Source: Anderseniella sp963759095 (GTDB lineage: Bacteria > Pseudomonadota > Alphaproteobacteria > Rhizobiales > Aestuariivirgaceae). Taken from it: DNA of 64,000 nt. Shown in pieces: positions 1 to 7,194 of the stretch. Positions within the stretch are counted from its first letter, which is position 1. Each line of letters opens with the position of its first letter. The translations under genes were made by a program, and so were the position numbers. Under the pieces are notes generated by a model. That model was given only the letters and a program-made list of their open reading frames with translations, was not told the origin of the DNA and did no database searches. The DNA is taken from the NCBI GenBank assembly GCA_963759095.1, contig CAVWYF010000023.1, positions 124,001-188,000 of the forward strand. The letters are read 5' to 3'.

Positions 1-499
1 CAGGGTTCATGGCCAGCGAGCGGGCGATGGCGACACGCTGTTGCTGGCCGCCCGACAACTCGCCCGGATAGCTGTTTTCCTTGCCCTCCAGGCGTACCTT
101 CCTGATCAGTTCGCGGGCGTGCTTTTCAACCTCGTCTTCGGGTTGTTTCAACACCAGCAGAGGCGCCATCATGACGTTTTCAAGGGCCGTCTTGTGTGGA
201 AACAGGTTGTACTGCTGGAACACCATGCCGACTTTCTTGCGCAGCGCTAGCTTGTCCAGAGCAGGTGTGTTTACTTCCAGACCTTCAACCTGGATGGAGC
301 CTGCCTGAATATCGTTGAGCGCGTTGATGCAGCGGATCAGCGTCGATTTGCCGGAACCCGATGGCCCGATAATGCAGATCACTTCACCTTTCATCACATC
401 CAGGCTGACGCCTTTCAACACTTCAAGGTCGCCAAATGATTTGTGCACATTCTTGATTGAAATGATCGGCTGGTCCGGTGTCCATTCGGTTTCAGACAT
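1..499 (-). CDS. Amino acid ABC transporter ATP-binding protein (partial, C-terminus cut by window edge)
   Basis: ATPase subunit of a polar amino acid importer of the GlnQ/AapP/HisP class; it hydrolyses ATP at the inner face of the membrane to drive the two permeases encoded just upstream. Visible are the Walker A motif GPSGSGKS (about residues 45-52), a Q-loop VFQQYNLFPH and the ABC signature LSGGQQQRVAIARS close to the left edge. Walker B and the rest lie outside the window. The start ATG at 499 follows the permease stop at 512 by 12 bases, so this is the last visible gene of the transporter operon. The substrate cannot be read from the ATPase. Confidence 0.93.
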   Translation of the reverse strand, partial: MSETEWTPDQPIISIKNVHKSFGDLEVLKGVSLDVMKGEVICIIGPSGSGKSTLIRCINALNDIQAGSIQVEGLEVNTPALDKLALRKKVGMVFQQYNLFPHKTALENVMMAPLLVLKQPEDEVEKHARELIRKVRLEGKENSYPGELSGGQQQRVAIARSLAMNP

Positions 500-511
500 A
501 GTTCATGATCC

Positions 512-1411
512 TCACAGTTTCACCGTGTATTTTCTCTCAAGCGCGATGGTCCAGCGCGCAATCGGGTAGCAATAGGCAAAGAAGATCACCAGGCAGAACC
601 CGTAAAACGGCACCAGCAGTTCCGGCCGGCCGTTCTCTGCCGCCATGGCCTGGCGCGACAAGGTGACGATTTCCTCCACGCCGAGCAGCGAGACCAGCGG
701 CGTCGCCATTGTCAAAATGGCATACCAGTTCATCCAGGGCGGGATCATGCGCTTGAAACATTGCGGCAGGATGATGCGCCAGACTGTCTGTTGCCGCGAG
801 TAGGCGAGTGACTCCGCTGCCTCCCACTGACCCGACGGCACCGATGAAATGGCACCACGCACCACTTCGGAAATGTTGGCCATGATCGGCAGCGACAGGC
901 CGAACACCGCCTTGACCCAGTCAGGGATCTGTATGGTCAGGCTGCCGATCTCGATCTTGAACGGGAACGCCAGCATGACAATGAACAGCAGCACCAGCCA
1001 GGGTGAATTGCGGAATGTCTGGGTGATCAGCCATGCCGGTTGCGAAATCAACCGGTTCGGCGATATCTGCATCAGCCCGAGTACCACACCGGCCAGGGTT
1101 CCAAACGCCATGGTTGTGATTGAAATCAGGATGTTGAACACAAAACCCTGAAGCACCAGGAAGGGCAGCCATTTGATCAGGGCATTTGTAGCGTCCGCCA
1201 TGGTGTAGGTCGACTGGGCGTAGGCTGCCATCGGCCACATCATCAGGGTGGCGGCCAGTGCCGGCAGCGCCCACCAGGGCAGGTCGGCAATGAACCGTGA
1301 AAAGTTGATGTCGCTGGCGCCGCCGGGCGTGGCCACGCTCACAGGTTTCAGTACGGCCATGTCGGTGGTGGCCACTGAATTGATGCCGGGGATTGGTTTG
1401 AGCATGGCCAT
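512..1411 (-). CDS. Amino acid ABC transporter permease (HisM/AapM type)
   Basis: Integral membrane subunit of the polar amino acid importer. It has several hydrophobic segments and the permease contact loop (EAAESLAYSRQQTVWRIILPQ) that docks on the ATPase. The chosen ATG at 1411 lies 2 bases after the stop of the preceding permease; a longer frame reaching 1456 would overlap that gene and is less likely. Near the N-terminus there is an extra hydrophobic stretch (LPWWALPALAATLMMWPMAA) ahead of the usual permease domain, longer than in the shortest family members. Together with the neighbouring permease it should form the heterodimeric channel. Confidence 0.92.
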   Translation of the reverse strand: MAMLKPIPGINSVATTDMAVLKPVSVATPGGASDINFSRFIADLPWWALPALAATLMMWPMAAYAQSTYTMADATNALIKWLPFLVLQGFVFNILISITTMAFGTLAGVVLGLMQISPNRLISQPAWLITQTFRNSPWLVLLFIVMLAFPFKIEIGSLTIQIPDWVKAVFGLSLPIMANISEVVRGAISSVPSGQWEAAESLAYSRQQTVWRIILPQCFKRMIPPWMNWYAILTMATPLVSLLGVEEIVTLSRQAMAAENGRPELLVPFYGFCLVIFFAYCYPIARWTIALERKYTVKL

Positions 1412-1413
1412 GA

Positions 1414-2172
1414 TCAGTTCTGCCCATACCCGGGAATGCGCATGTTGCGTTCCCACTTGTTCATGCCCATGACCAGAATGCCCACCAGCACGATGTAGAC
1501 GACAAACATCAGCACCATGCAGGCATTCTGCGCAGTGGAATAGTCATTGTAGATGCTGACCAGTTGATACAGCAGTTCAGGCACGGCGATCACGATGGCC
1601 TGCGTCGTGGTTTTCACCAGATTGACGAGATTGTTGTTCAAAGACGGCAGCGAGACACGGAACGCCAGCGGCAGCACCACATAGCGATAGATCTGTAGCC
1701 GGTTCATGCCCAGCGCGTCGGCTGCTTCCTTTGTTGAGTCTGGAACCGCCTCGATGCCGGAACGGAAAATCTCGACATTGAAGGCGCCGGCGAAGAACGA
1801 CAGCGACAGGATGGCCCAGCCGACATTGGAGATGACCGGCACTTCAACCCAGCCGTCCGGTGCATAGGTCGGCGTGAATTGTCCAAGCGCGAAATAGAAA
1901 AACAGCAACTGCACCAGGGGCGGTGTATTGCGGAAAAACTGTATGTAGCCCTGCACCAGCATGCGCAGCCACCTGATCGGGGAGCCTTGCAGCCACGCAC
2001 CGACCACACCGATCACCACCGACAACGCAACGCAGACAACCGATAACTTGATGGTCATCCACAACCCGCTCAGCACACGTTCGGTCTGCACCGGATCATA
2101 CAGATAGATAAAGTTCCATTTCGGATTGGTCTGCGCCAATTCGCGAAAGAACTCCTGGAAAGCTTCCAGCAT
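1414..2172 (-). CDS. Amino acid ABC transporter permease (HisQ/AapQ type)
   Basis: First of two permease subunits, 252 residues, with about five membrane segments and the conserved docking loop (EAADALGMNRLQIYRYVVLP) followed by a GLN-transporter-like C-terminal half. A good Shine-Dalgarno (GAGGGG) sits 5 bases before the ATG at 2172. It is separated from the binding-protein gene by an 84-base gap holding a strong hairpin, and is followed after 2 bases by the second permease. Family: HisMQ-type permeases of the polar amino acid uptake systems. Confidence 0.92.
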   Translation of the reverse strand: MLEAFQEFFRELAQTNPKWNFIYLYDPVQTERVLSGLWMTIKLSVVCVALSVVIGVVGAWLQGSPIRWLRMLVQGYIQFFRNTPPLVQLLFFYFALGQFTPTYAPDGWVEVPVISNVGWAILSLSFFAGAFNVEIFRSGIEAVPDSTKEAADALGMNRLQIYRYVVLPLAFRVSLPSLNNNLVNLVKTTTQAIVIAVPELLYQLVSIYNDYSTAQNACMVLMFVVYIVLVGILVMGMNKWERNMRIPGYGQN

Positions 2173-2203
2173 TGCCCCTCAAACCCCTCATTCGATTGAA
2201 TTT

Positions 2204-2231
2204 CCGGGAGCATCGCGATGAATGCTCCCGG
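2204..2231 (-). promoter_or_regulatory. Intercistronic hairpin between binding-protein and permease genes
   Basis: A perfect 10-base-pair inverted repeat, CCGGGAGCAT / ATGCTCCCGG, with an 8-base loop lies in the gap between the substrate-binding protein gene and the first permease gene. No T-run follows on the minus strand, so it is more likely an RNA-stabilising or partial-termination structure than a full terminator. Such structures are known to keep the binding protein more abundant than the membrane subunits; that role here is an inference. Confidence 0.6.
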
Positions 2232-2256
2232 GGAATGCGGTACCAGATTGGCCTTG

Positions 2257-3099
2257 TTATTTGGCGAGCCAGTCCTTGTACTGTTCCTTCTTGTCGGCAA
2301 GGAACTTGGTGGGCTGGATGCCCCATTTCTTTTCGAGCTCGATCAGTCGGCCGGACGCCAGCCAGTTGTACTGCATGCCGGACATGAAGTTGCCGAAGAC
2401 GCAGTTCTTTTCAGGCAGTGGCACAGCCAGACCCCATGGATTGTCGTCTTCAGAGCTCAATGGCATTTCGTAGTCGCTGTACTCACCTGACGACAGGTCG
2501 GACATGATCGATGAATCGTCATAAACCCAGGCAATGCACTTCTTGTCACGCAGGGCCTGCTTGGCTTCCGCATTGCCGGTAAAGGCGACGACCTTGGCGC
2601 CGTAGCGCTCGGTGACGATCTTGTTGTAGAACGCGCCTTGCTTGCCACATACGGGCTTGTCTTTCAGGTCTTCCCATTTCTTGATGCCGACGGCTTTCGG
2701 CGACATCACATTGGTGCCGGACGTGTAATAGTTCGGTCCGACAATGCCGACAATCTTGCGGCGGTCTTCGCGGTCCGACATGGTGGCAATCATCAGGTCG
2801 ATTTTGCCCTGCTCAAGAAACTGCATGCGGTTGGACGACTGTACCGGCACCATTTCAAGCTCAACGCCCATGGCATCGGCTACGTCCTGCGCCATGTCGG
2901 CCTCCATGCCGATCAGCTTGCCGGACGGATCGCGGAACCCCCATGGCTTGTAGTCGGCCTTGACGCCGACCACCAGCTTGCCGGCGGACATGACCTTCTT
3001 CCATGTGTCATTGCTGCATTGCGCTGCGGCCGCTGCCGTTGCGGCGGTCGCCAGTGCGACCCCGGCGGCAATCCCCAGTTTGAGTGATTTTTTCAACAT
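2257..3099 (-). CDS. Amino acid ABC transporter substrate-binding protein (family 3)
   Basis: Periplasmic solute-binding protein of the SBP_bac_3 class, 280 residues from the ATG at 3099. The start is chosen because GGGAG precedes it and it opens a clean signal peptide (MLKKSLKLGIAAGVALATAA, ending in an alanine-rich cleavage region). The mature part shows the family pattern GKLVVGVKADYKPWGFRD, a GMEADMAQDVA lobe motif and FLEQGKIDLMIATMS. Two or more cysteines could form a disulfide. First gene of the transporter block, 123 bases downstream of the alpha/beta hydrolase on the same strand, so the imported compound may feed that cassette. Ligand not predictable. Confidence 0.92.
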   Translation of the reverse strand: MLKKSLKLGIAAGVALATAATAAAAAQCSNDTWKKVMSAGKLVVGVKADYKPWGFRDPSGKLIGMEADMAQDVADAMGVELEMVPVQSSNRMQFLEQGKIDLMIATMSDREDRRKIVGIVGPNYYTSGTNVMSPKAVGIKKWEDLKDKPVCGKQGAFYNKIVTERYGAKVVAFTGNAEAKQALRDKKCIAWVYDDSSIMSDLSSGEYSDYEMPLSSEDDNPWGLAVPLPEKNCVFGNFMSGMQYNWLASGRLIELEKKWGIQPTKFLADKKEQYKDWLAK

Positions 3100-3222
3100 G
3101 TAATTCTCCCTTGCGTCGATCTTGATCATCCATGCTGCAACCTGATGTTGTTCCTGATTGCAGGATGATCGTGTCAGTCAAAACTATCTCTGGTTGGATT
3201 GCAAACGGGATTTGGTTTGGGT

Positions 3223-3990
3223 TCAGAGCATGAAGCGGATCAGGTGCGCGGACACCTCATCTGCCGCCTCAACCAGAATCGAGTGCTTGTAGCGGGGCAG
3301 GACGACCAGTTCTGAATCGGGAAGTGCTGCATCAATCAGCCGGTTGAGGCGCGGGTTGCAGCCGCCGTCATTCTCGCCTGTCAGCACCAGGGACGGGGCT
3401 GTTACCTCATGCAGCCAGGGTGCCATTTCGGTTCCGGCATAGATGCGGAACACGTTCATGAAGATGTCCGGATTGGTGTCGATGACCTGTTTCAAGCGGC
3501 GCTCGACAAGGTCGGGATGTCTGGCGATGAATTCATCGGTGAACCAGCGGGCTGTCAGCGTTTCAAGCACCTGAGCAATGCCTTTTTCCTGCATCGCCTC
3601 GACCACGCCCCACACCTTTGCGCTGTCGTCTTCGGTACGGAAAGCTGCGGTGGACAGGATGCCGAGTGACAACGCCCGGTCAGGGTAAGCCCTAGCATAG
3701 GCAGGGCCGATCTGTCCGCCGAGCGAGTGTCCGGCGAAATGAGCCTTTGCAATGCCGGTTCGCTGGCGCAGCCGTTCCAGGTCGGCGACCAGTTCATCGA
3801 GCCCGAATTCTCCGTCAGGCAGGGGGGATGTGCCATGGCCGCGCAGATCATAGCTGATGACGGTGAAGTGCTCCCGCAAGGACGGCACCATGAAACGCCA
3901 GGCATCACGCGCGGCACCAATGCCGTGGATCAGGAACAGCGGCGGTCCGGCGCCCTCTACGGTGTACTCGCAGTCAATTGCAATGGTCAT
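3223..3990 (-). CDS. Alpha/beta hydrolase (enol-lactone hydrolase-like)
   Basis: Cytosolic serine hydrolase of 255 residues. The oxyanion region LIHGIGAARDAW, the nucleophile elbow GHSLGG (Ser about 89), an acid in TGENDGG (Asp about 208) and the late His in RYKHS (about 236) make a complete triad. Overall it resembles the 3-oxoadipate enol-lactonase and RutD-like group. Its start lies 3 bases after the tautomerase stop, so both are translated from one mRNA with the luciferase-like oxygenase. Likely opens an ester, lactone or carbonyl-containing intermediate; the actual substrate is unknown. Confidence 0.85.
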   Translation of the reverse strand: MTIAIDCEYTVEGAGPPLFLIHGIGAARDAWRFMVPSLREHFTVISYDLRGHGTSPLPDGEFGLDELVADLERLRQRTGIAKAHFAGHSLGGQIGPAYARAYPDRALSLGILSTAAFRTEDDSAKVWGVVEAMQEKGIAQVLETLTARWFTDEFIARHPDLVERRLKQVIDTNPDIFMNVFRIYAGTEMAPWLHEVTAPSLVLTGENDGGCNPRLNRLIDAALPDSELVVLPRYKHSILVEAADEVSAHLIRFML

Positions 3991-3993
3991 TTT

Positions 3994-4188
3994 TTAACCG
4001 GGATACTTGTCGACGCCGAGCTCACCGCCAAAGCCCCAGTCTTCCTTTTCCACGTCGGACAGCACAACCCAGACGGCTTCCGGGTTGGCCCCGGTGGTCT
4101 TGACCATGGCATCGGTGAGCGCGGCGACAAGTTCGCGTTTTTGGTCGCGCGAGCGGCCCTTGAACATTTCAACTCGTATTATCGGCAT
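3994..4188 (-). CDS. 4-oxalocrotonate tautomerase family protein
   Basis: 64-residue tautomerase. The sequence begins MPIIRVEMFKGRS, so Pro1, the catalytic base of this superfamily after Met removal, is in place; the conserved helix and strand RDQKRELVAALTDAM follow. The ATG at 4188 has AGGAAA upstream; longer in-frame extensions would bury Pro1 and are rejected. It lies 10 bases after the oxygenase stop and 3 bases before the hydrolase start. It probably interconverts enol and keto forms of an intermediate made by the oxygenase or released by the hydrolase. Confidence 0.88.
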   Translation of the reverse strand: MPIIRVEMFKGRSRDQKRELVAALTDAMVKTTGANPEAVWVVLSDVEKEDWGFGGELGVDKYPG

Positions 4189-4198
4189 ATGACGTTTC

Positions 4199-5233
4199 CT
4201 ATTCTGCAGCCAGTGTTGTGCGATCTGTGAAGTGTGGCATGACATCTTCGGCAAACTGCTGGATGCAGTCCAGTGTTTCAGATTGCGAAGCGCCGAAATT
4301 TACATTGAGGATAACCCGGTCGACACCGGCATCGGCATAAGGGGCCAGCTTGTCGATCATTTCCTGCGGTGTGCAGATCAGCAGGCTGTTGGCCAGGTCT
4401 TCGATAGTCTGTTTGCGCAGCAGCGGTTTGATCATGCCGTTCTCTACAATGCCCGGACCGGTGAAGACATTGTCGAAGCGGCTGTAATAGTCGTTGGCCT
4501 GCTCGATTTTCGCCTGACGATCCGCGGGAGACTTGCAGATGAAACCGACACGCGACAAAGACAGGGTGAGGTGCTTGCCGTCCTCGCCCATCTCCGCCTT
4601 GGCGGTTTTATGGGCGGCCACCTGATCCAGCATCATCTGGTGACTGCCGGACAGCGGCGTCGTCTGGATGTGGAAGCCGCGTTTGGTGCAGGCACGAATG
4701 CCCGCCGGCACCATGACGGCCATCATGATTTGCGGCGCGCGCACCGGCCTCGGCATTATGGTGATAGGGTCAAACTTGTAGTATTTGCCGTCCCAGGAGA
4801 CCTCTTCTTCACTCAGCAGGGCCTGCAGGACGTTGAGTGCCTCGTCGAATCTTTCCCGGGAACTGTCGAGCGGCACTCCCAGTCTTTCCATTTCGAAGCC
4901 GAAAGCACCGCGGCCAACGCCGAGCATGAGGCGGCCATTGGTGAAAATGTCGGCGCAGATAACCTCGCCCGCATAAATCCGCATGTCGTGCAGTGGCAGC
5001 ACAACAACCGAGGTCAGAATTTTGATCCGTTGCGTATGATCGGCAATCTTCACGGCAAACTGCAAGGGCGCCGGCAGCATCAATATGTTGATCAGGTGAT
5101 GCTCGGTGAGTGACACTGCATCAAACCCTGTCCGGTCAGCCAGCACCGCCTGTTCAAGCATGTCGGCATAGACCTTGTCACCGCCATAGGTTTTGTCGGG
5201 ATAGTAGGCTGAAAGCTGAATTGAGAAATCCAT
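4199..5233 (-). CDS. LLM-class flavin-dependent oxidoreductase (bacterial luciferase-like monooxygenase)
   Basis: F420/FMN-dependent TIM-barrel monooxygenase of about 344 residues. Family signs are FSIQLSAYYPDKTYGGDKVY at the N-terminus, LTEHHL, the SVVVLPLHD strand, GRLMLGVGRGAF and the distal MMAVMVPAGI. The ATG at 5233 is preferred because GGAG sits 7 bases upstream and the family start follows directly; an open frame continues upstream through the promoter palindrome and is not used. First gene of a three-gene cassette with tautomerase and hydrolase. Probably oxygenates a small organic substrate; whether it uses FMN or F420 is not visible. Confidence 0.85.
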   Translation of the reverse strand: MDFSIQLSAYYPDKTYGGDKVYADMLEQAVLADRTGFDAVSLTEHHLINILMLPAPLQFAVKIADHTQRIKILTSVVVLPLHDMRIYAGEVICADIFTNGRLMLGVGRGAFGFEMERLGVPLDSSRERFDEALNVLQALLSEEEVSWDGKYYKFDPITIMPRPVRAPQIMMAVMVPAGIRACTKRGFHIQTTPLSGSHQMMLDQVAAHKTAKAEMGEDGKHLTLSLSRVGFICKSPADRQAKIEQANDYYSRFDNVFTGPGIVENGMIKPLLRKQTIEDLANSLLICTPQEMIDKLAPYADAGVDRVILNVNFGASQSETLDCIQQFAEDVMPHFTDRTTLAAE

Positions 5234-5291
5234 CGGGTCGCTCCGGATTGACATCTGCACCATGATGCCGCGCGCAAGTGATCTCGTAAAA

Positions 5292-5316
5292 CGAATTATA
5301 TTTGACATATAATTCG
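5292..5316. promoter_or_regulatory. Palindromic operator candidate in the divergent LysR/oxygenase promoter
   Basis: A perfect 10-base inverted repeat, CGAATTATAT / ATATAATTCG, with a 5-base spacer (TTGAC) lies 20 bases before the lysR-type start and about 58 bases before the oxygenase start. It fits the T-N11-A architecture of LysR-family boxes. Its closeness to the regulator start suggests autorepression, with activation of the cassette in the other direction; both are inferences. Confidence 0.6.
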
Positions 5317-5336
5317 AATTTATCGAATTTACTGAC

Positions 5337-6167
5337 ATGAACCTGGTGGTACTGAAAACCTTCCTGGCGGTCGTTCAGACAGGCAATCTGAACAAGGCTG
5401 CCGACATCATGAACGTCACCCAGTCAACAGTTACAGCCAGGCTTGACGCACTGGACACCGAACTGGGGCAGGCCCTGCTGGTGCGGTCGCGCAAGGGCGC
5501 GCAACTGACCAAGGCAGGCTTTGCATTCCAGCGTCATGCGGAACTGATGGTGAGGACCTGGGAGCAGGGGCGTAAAGCGGTAGGGTTGCCCAGCGGGTTT
5601 TCCGGCATGGTTTCGCTAGCCACTCATGATGAACTGTGGACGGGGCTGGGGGAGCGCTGGATTGAAATAGCCCAGTCTGTGCAGAAGGACATTGCGTTTG
5701 AGGCCTGGCCGGGTGATCACGCCGAAATGGGCCGGTGGCTCAATAGCGGACTGGTCGATGCCGCCATTACACTGCTGCCTGTCACTGGTGATGATATTAC
5801 GTCTTGCGAACTCAGCCGCGACCGGCTGGTGCAGGTATGCAGCGAGCCCCGCTCGGTGATGGAGTGGGACGAGAGTTACATTTTTGTGGATTTGGGAGCG
5901 GATTTTCGGCGCCGGCATTCACTTGTCTGGCCAACCGACAACACGGCGCGTACCGCGTTTGGCTCAAGTGGATGGGCGCTGAACTACCTGTTGCGCAAAG
6001 GCGGCTCAGCCTACCTGCCGTGGCGGATGTGTGAACCTCATATTGAGGCCGGCCGGTTGTATGTTGTGCAAGATGTGCCGGAGTTTTCACGCGCCGTTTA
6101 TTTCAACTGGCGACGGGCAAGTGCTCAGGAAAACCCGTGGTTGGAGCACATTCACCAGGCCATCTGA
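5337..6167 (+). CDS. LysR-family transcriptional regulator
   Basis: 276-residue regulator. Residues 1-60 form the winged helix-turn-helix (LKTFLAVVQTGNLNKAADIM, then VTQSTVTARLDALDTELGQ), with the usual LLVRSRKGAQLTKAG wing; the remainder is a type-2 periplasmic-binding-like effector domain, slightly shorter than the usual 290-310 residues. It is divergent to the oxygenase-tautomerase-hydrolase cassette with only 103 bases between starts, so it is the likely pathway regulator. No convincing Shine-Dalgarno precedes the ATG at 5337. The effector is unknown. Confidence 0.92.
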   Translation: MNLVVLKTFLAVVQTGNLNKAADIMNVTQSTVTARLDALDTELGQALLVRSRKGAQLTKAGFAFQRHAELMVRTWEQGRKAVGLPSGFSGMVSLATHDELWTGLGERWIEIAQSVQKDIAFEAWPGDHAEMGRWLNSGLVDAAITLLPVTGDDITSCELSRDRLVQVCSEPRSVMEWDESYIFVDLGADFRRRHSLVWPTDNTARTAFGSSGWALNYLLRKGGSAYLPWRMCEPHIEAGRLYVVQDVPEFSRAVYFNWRRASAQENPWLEHIHQAI

Positions 6168-6201
6168 ACGTCCGCGGAAAGACAGATAGCGGTATCTGAA
6201 T

Positions 6202-7194
6202 TCAGATCCATTTGAGTTTTCGAAATATCCAGATTTGCGCGATGAGAATGATCACCATCAGTACGCAGGTGACCCAAAACGCTGCGGCACTGTCCACACC
6301 TGGCATGCCGCCCACATTGATGCCCAGGAGTCCGGTGAAAAATGACAAGGGTAGAAAGATCGCGGCGATGATCGAGATAACATACATGTTGTTGTTCATT
6401 TTCTCGGCCAGCTTGTTTGAAATGTCATCCTTGATGACCAGACCGCGTTCGCGAATGGCATCCAGTTCCTCGACCAGCCGTTGCTGACGATCCATCGTCT
6501 CTCGTAGTGACGGTTTGACTTCCTCCGGCATCCAGCTGGGAGGATCGGCGAGCATGGCCGCCAGCGCTTCTCGCTGTGGTGCCATGAACCGGCGAATTTC
6601 AATTGCATCCTTGCGAATATCTCCCAGTTCGCGACGCAGGTCGCCGGCAGCAGCATCTTCTGCCCGTAACTCAACGGCATCCAGCTTCTCTTCGTACTCG
6701 GTAACGCATCCAGCCATTTGAGAAATGAGGCGAGAAACAACTGTTTCAAACAAGGCGGCCACGCTGACTGGTCCGGTGCCATGCTCAGTCAGTTCCTGGA
6801 AAATCTGCCGGGGCGCGAACAGGCGGCGATGACGCAAGGTGATCAAACGCTCGCCATCGCACCACAATCTGATGGCCACCATGTCATCAGGGTTCTCCCC
6901 CTCGTTCTGATTGATCCCGCGCAGGATGGCAATGTAGCCGCGCTTGCCCCGGAATACCCGGGGTCTGGATTCTTCGGTGGTAATGGCATCTACGGTCACG
7001 GGAGTAAGGCCGCTTTCTTCACGCAGCCATTTCAGCGCCTCGGGTACTGCTCGATCGAGGTGAATCCAGATCGGACCATCCTTGGACTGCCACCTACGAA
7101 CTTCTTTCCAGCCAATAGGCTTTGCTCCTCCCTTACCATCCAGTATGCAGGCGGAAATCAAACCGTTTTCATTTGGGATCGACATCTGGTTCAC
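6202..7194 (-). CDS. zntB: ZntB-type CorA-family zinc/divalent cation transporter
   Basis: 330-residue inner-membrane transporter of the CorA superfamily. The long N-terminal cytoplasmic domain ends in a helix-rich stretch, followed by two C-terminal membrane segments; the pore signature reads GINVGGMPG, where CorA has GMN and ZntB-type proteins have GIN or GVN. The C-terminal RKLKWI tail is typical. The start may be GTG 7194, which overlaps the MscS stop by 4 bases, or ATG 7185. Last gene of the minus-strand RimK/retropepsin/MscS operon. Zinc as substrate is taken from the family, not from the sequence. Confidence 0.87.
   Translation of the reverse strand: MNQMSIPNENGLISACILDGKGGAKPIGWKEVRRWQSKDGPIWIHLDRAVPEALKWLREESGLTPVTVDAITTEESRPRVFRGKRGYIAILRGINQNEGENPDDMVAIRLWCDGERLITLRHRRLFAPRQIFQELTEHGTGPVSVAALFETVVSRLISQMAGCVTEYEEKLDAVELRAEDAAAGDLRRELGDIRKDAIEIRRFMAPQREALAAMLADPPSWMPEEVKPSLRETMDRQQRLVEELDAIRERGLVIKDDISNKLAEKMNNNMYVISIIAAIFLPLSFFTGLLGINVGGMPGVDSAAAFWVTCVLMVIILIAQIWIFRKLKWI

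Noticed and set aside
4232..5113. Long open frame of 293 codons on the plus strand
   Set aside because: It is antisense to the luciferase-like oxygenase, whose motifs are clear; composition of the frame shows no domain and no ribosome site.
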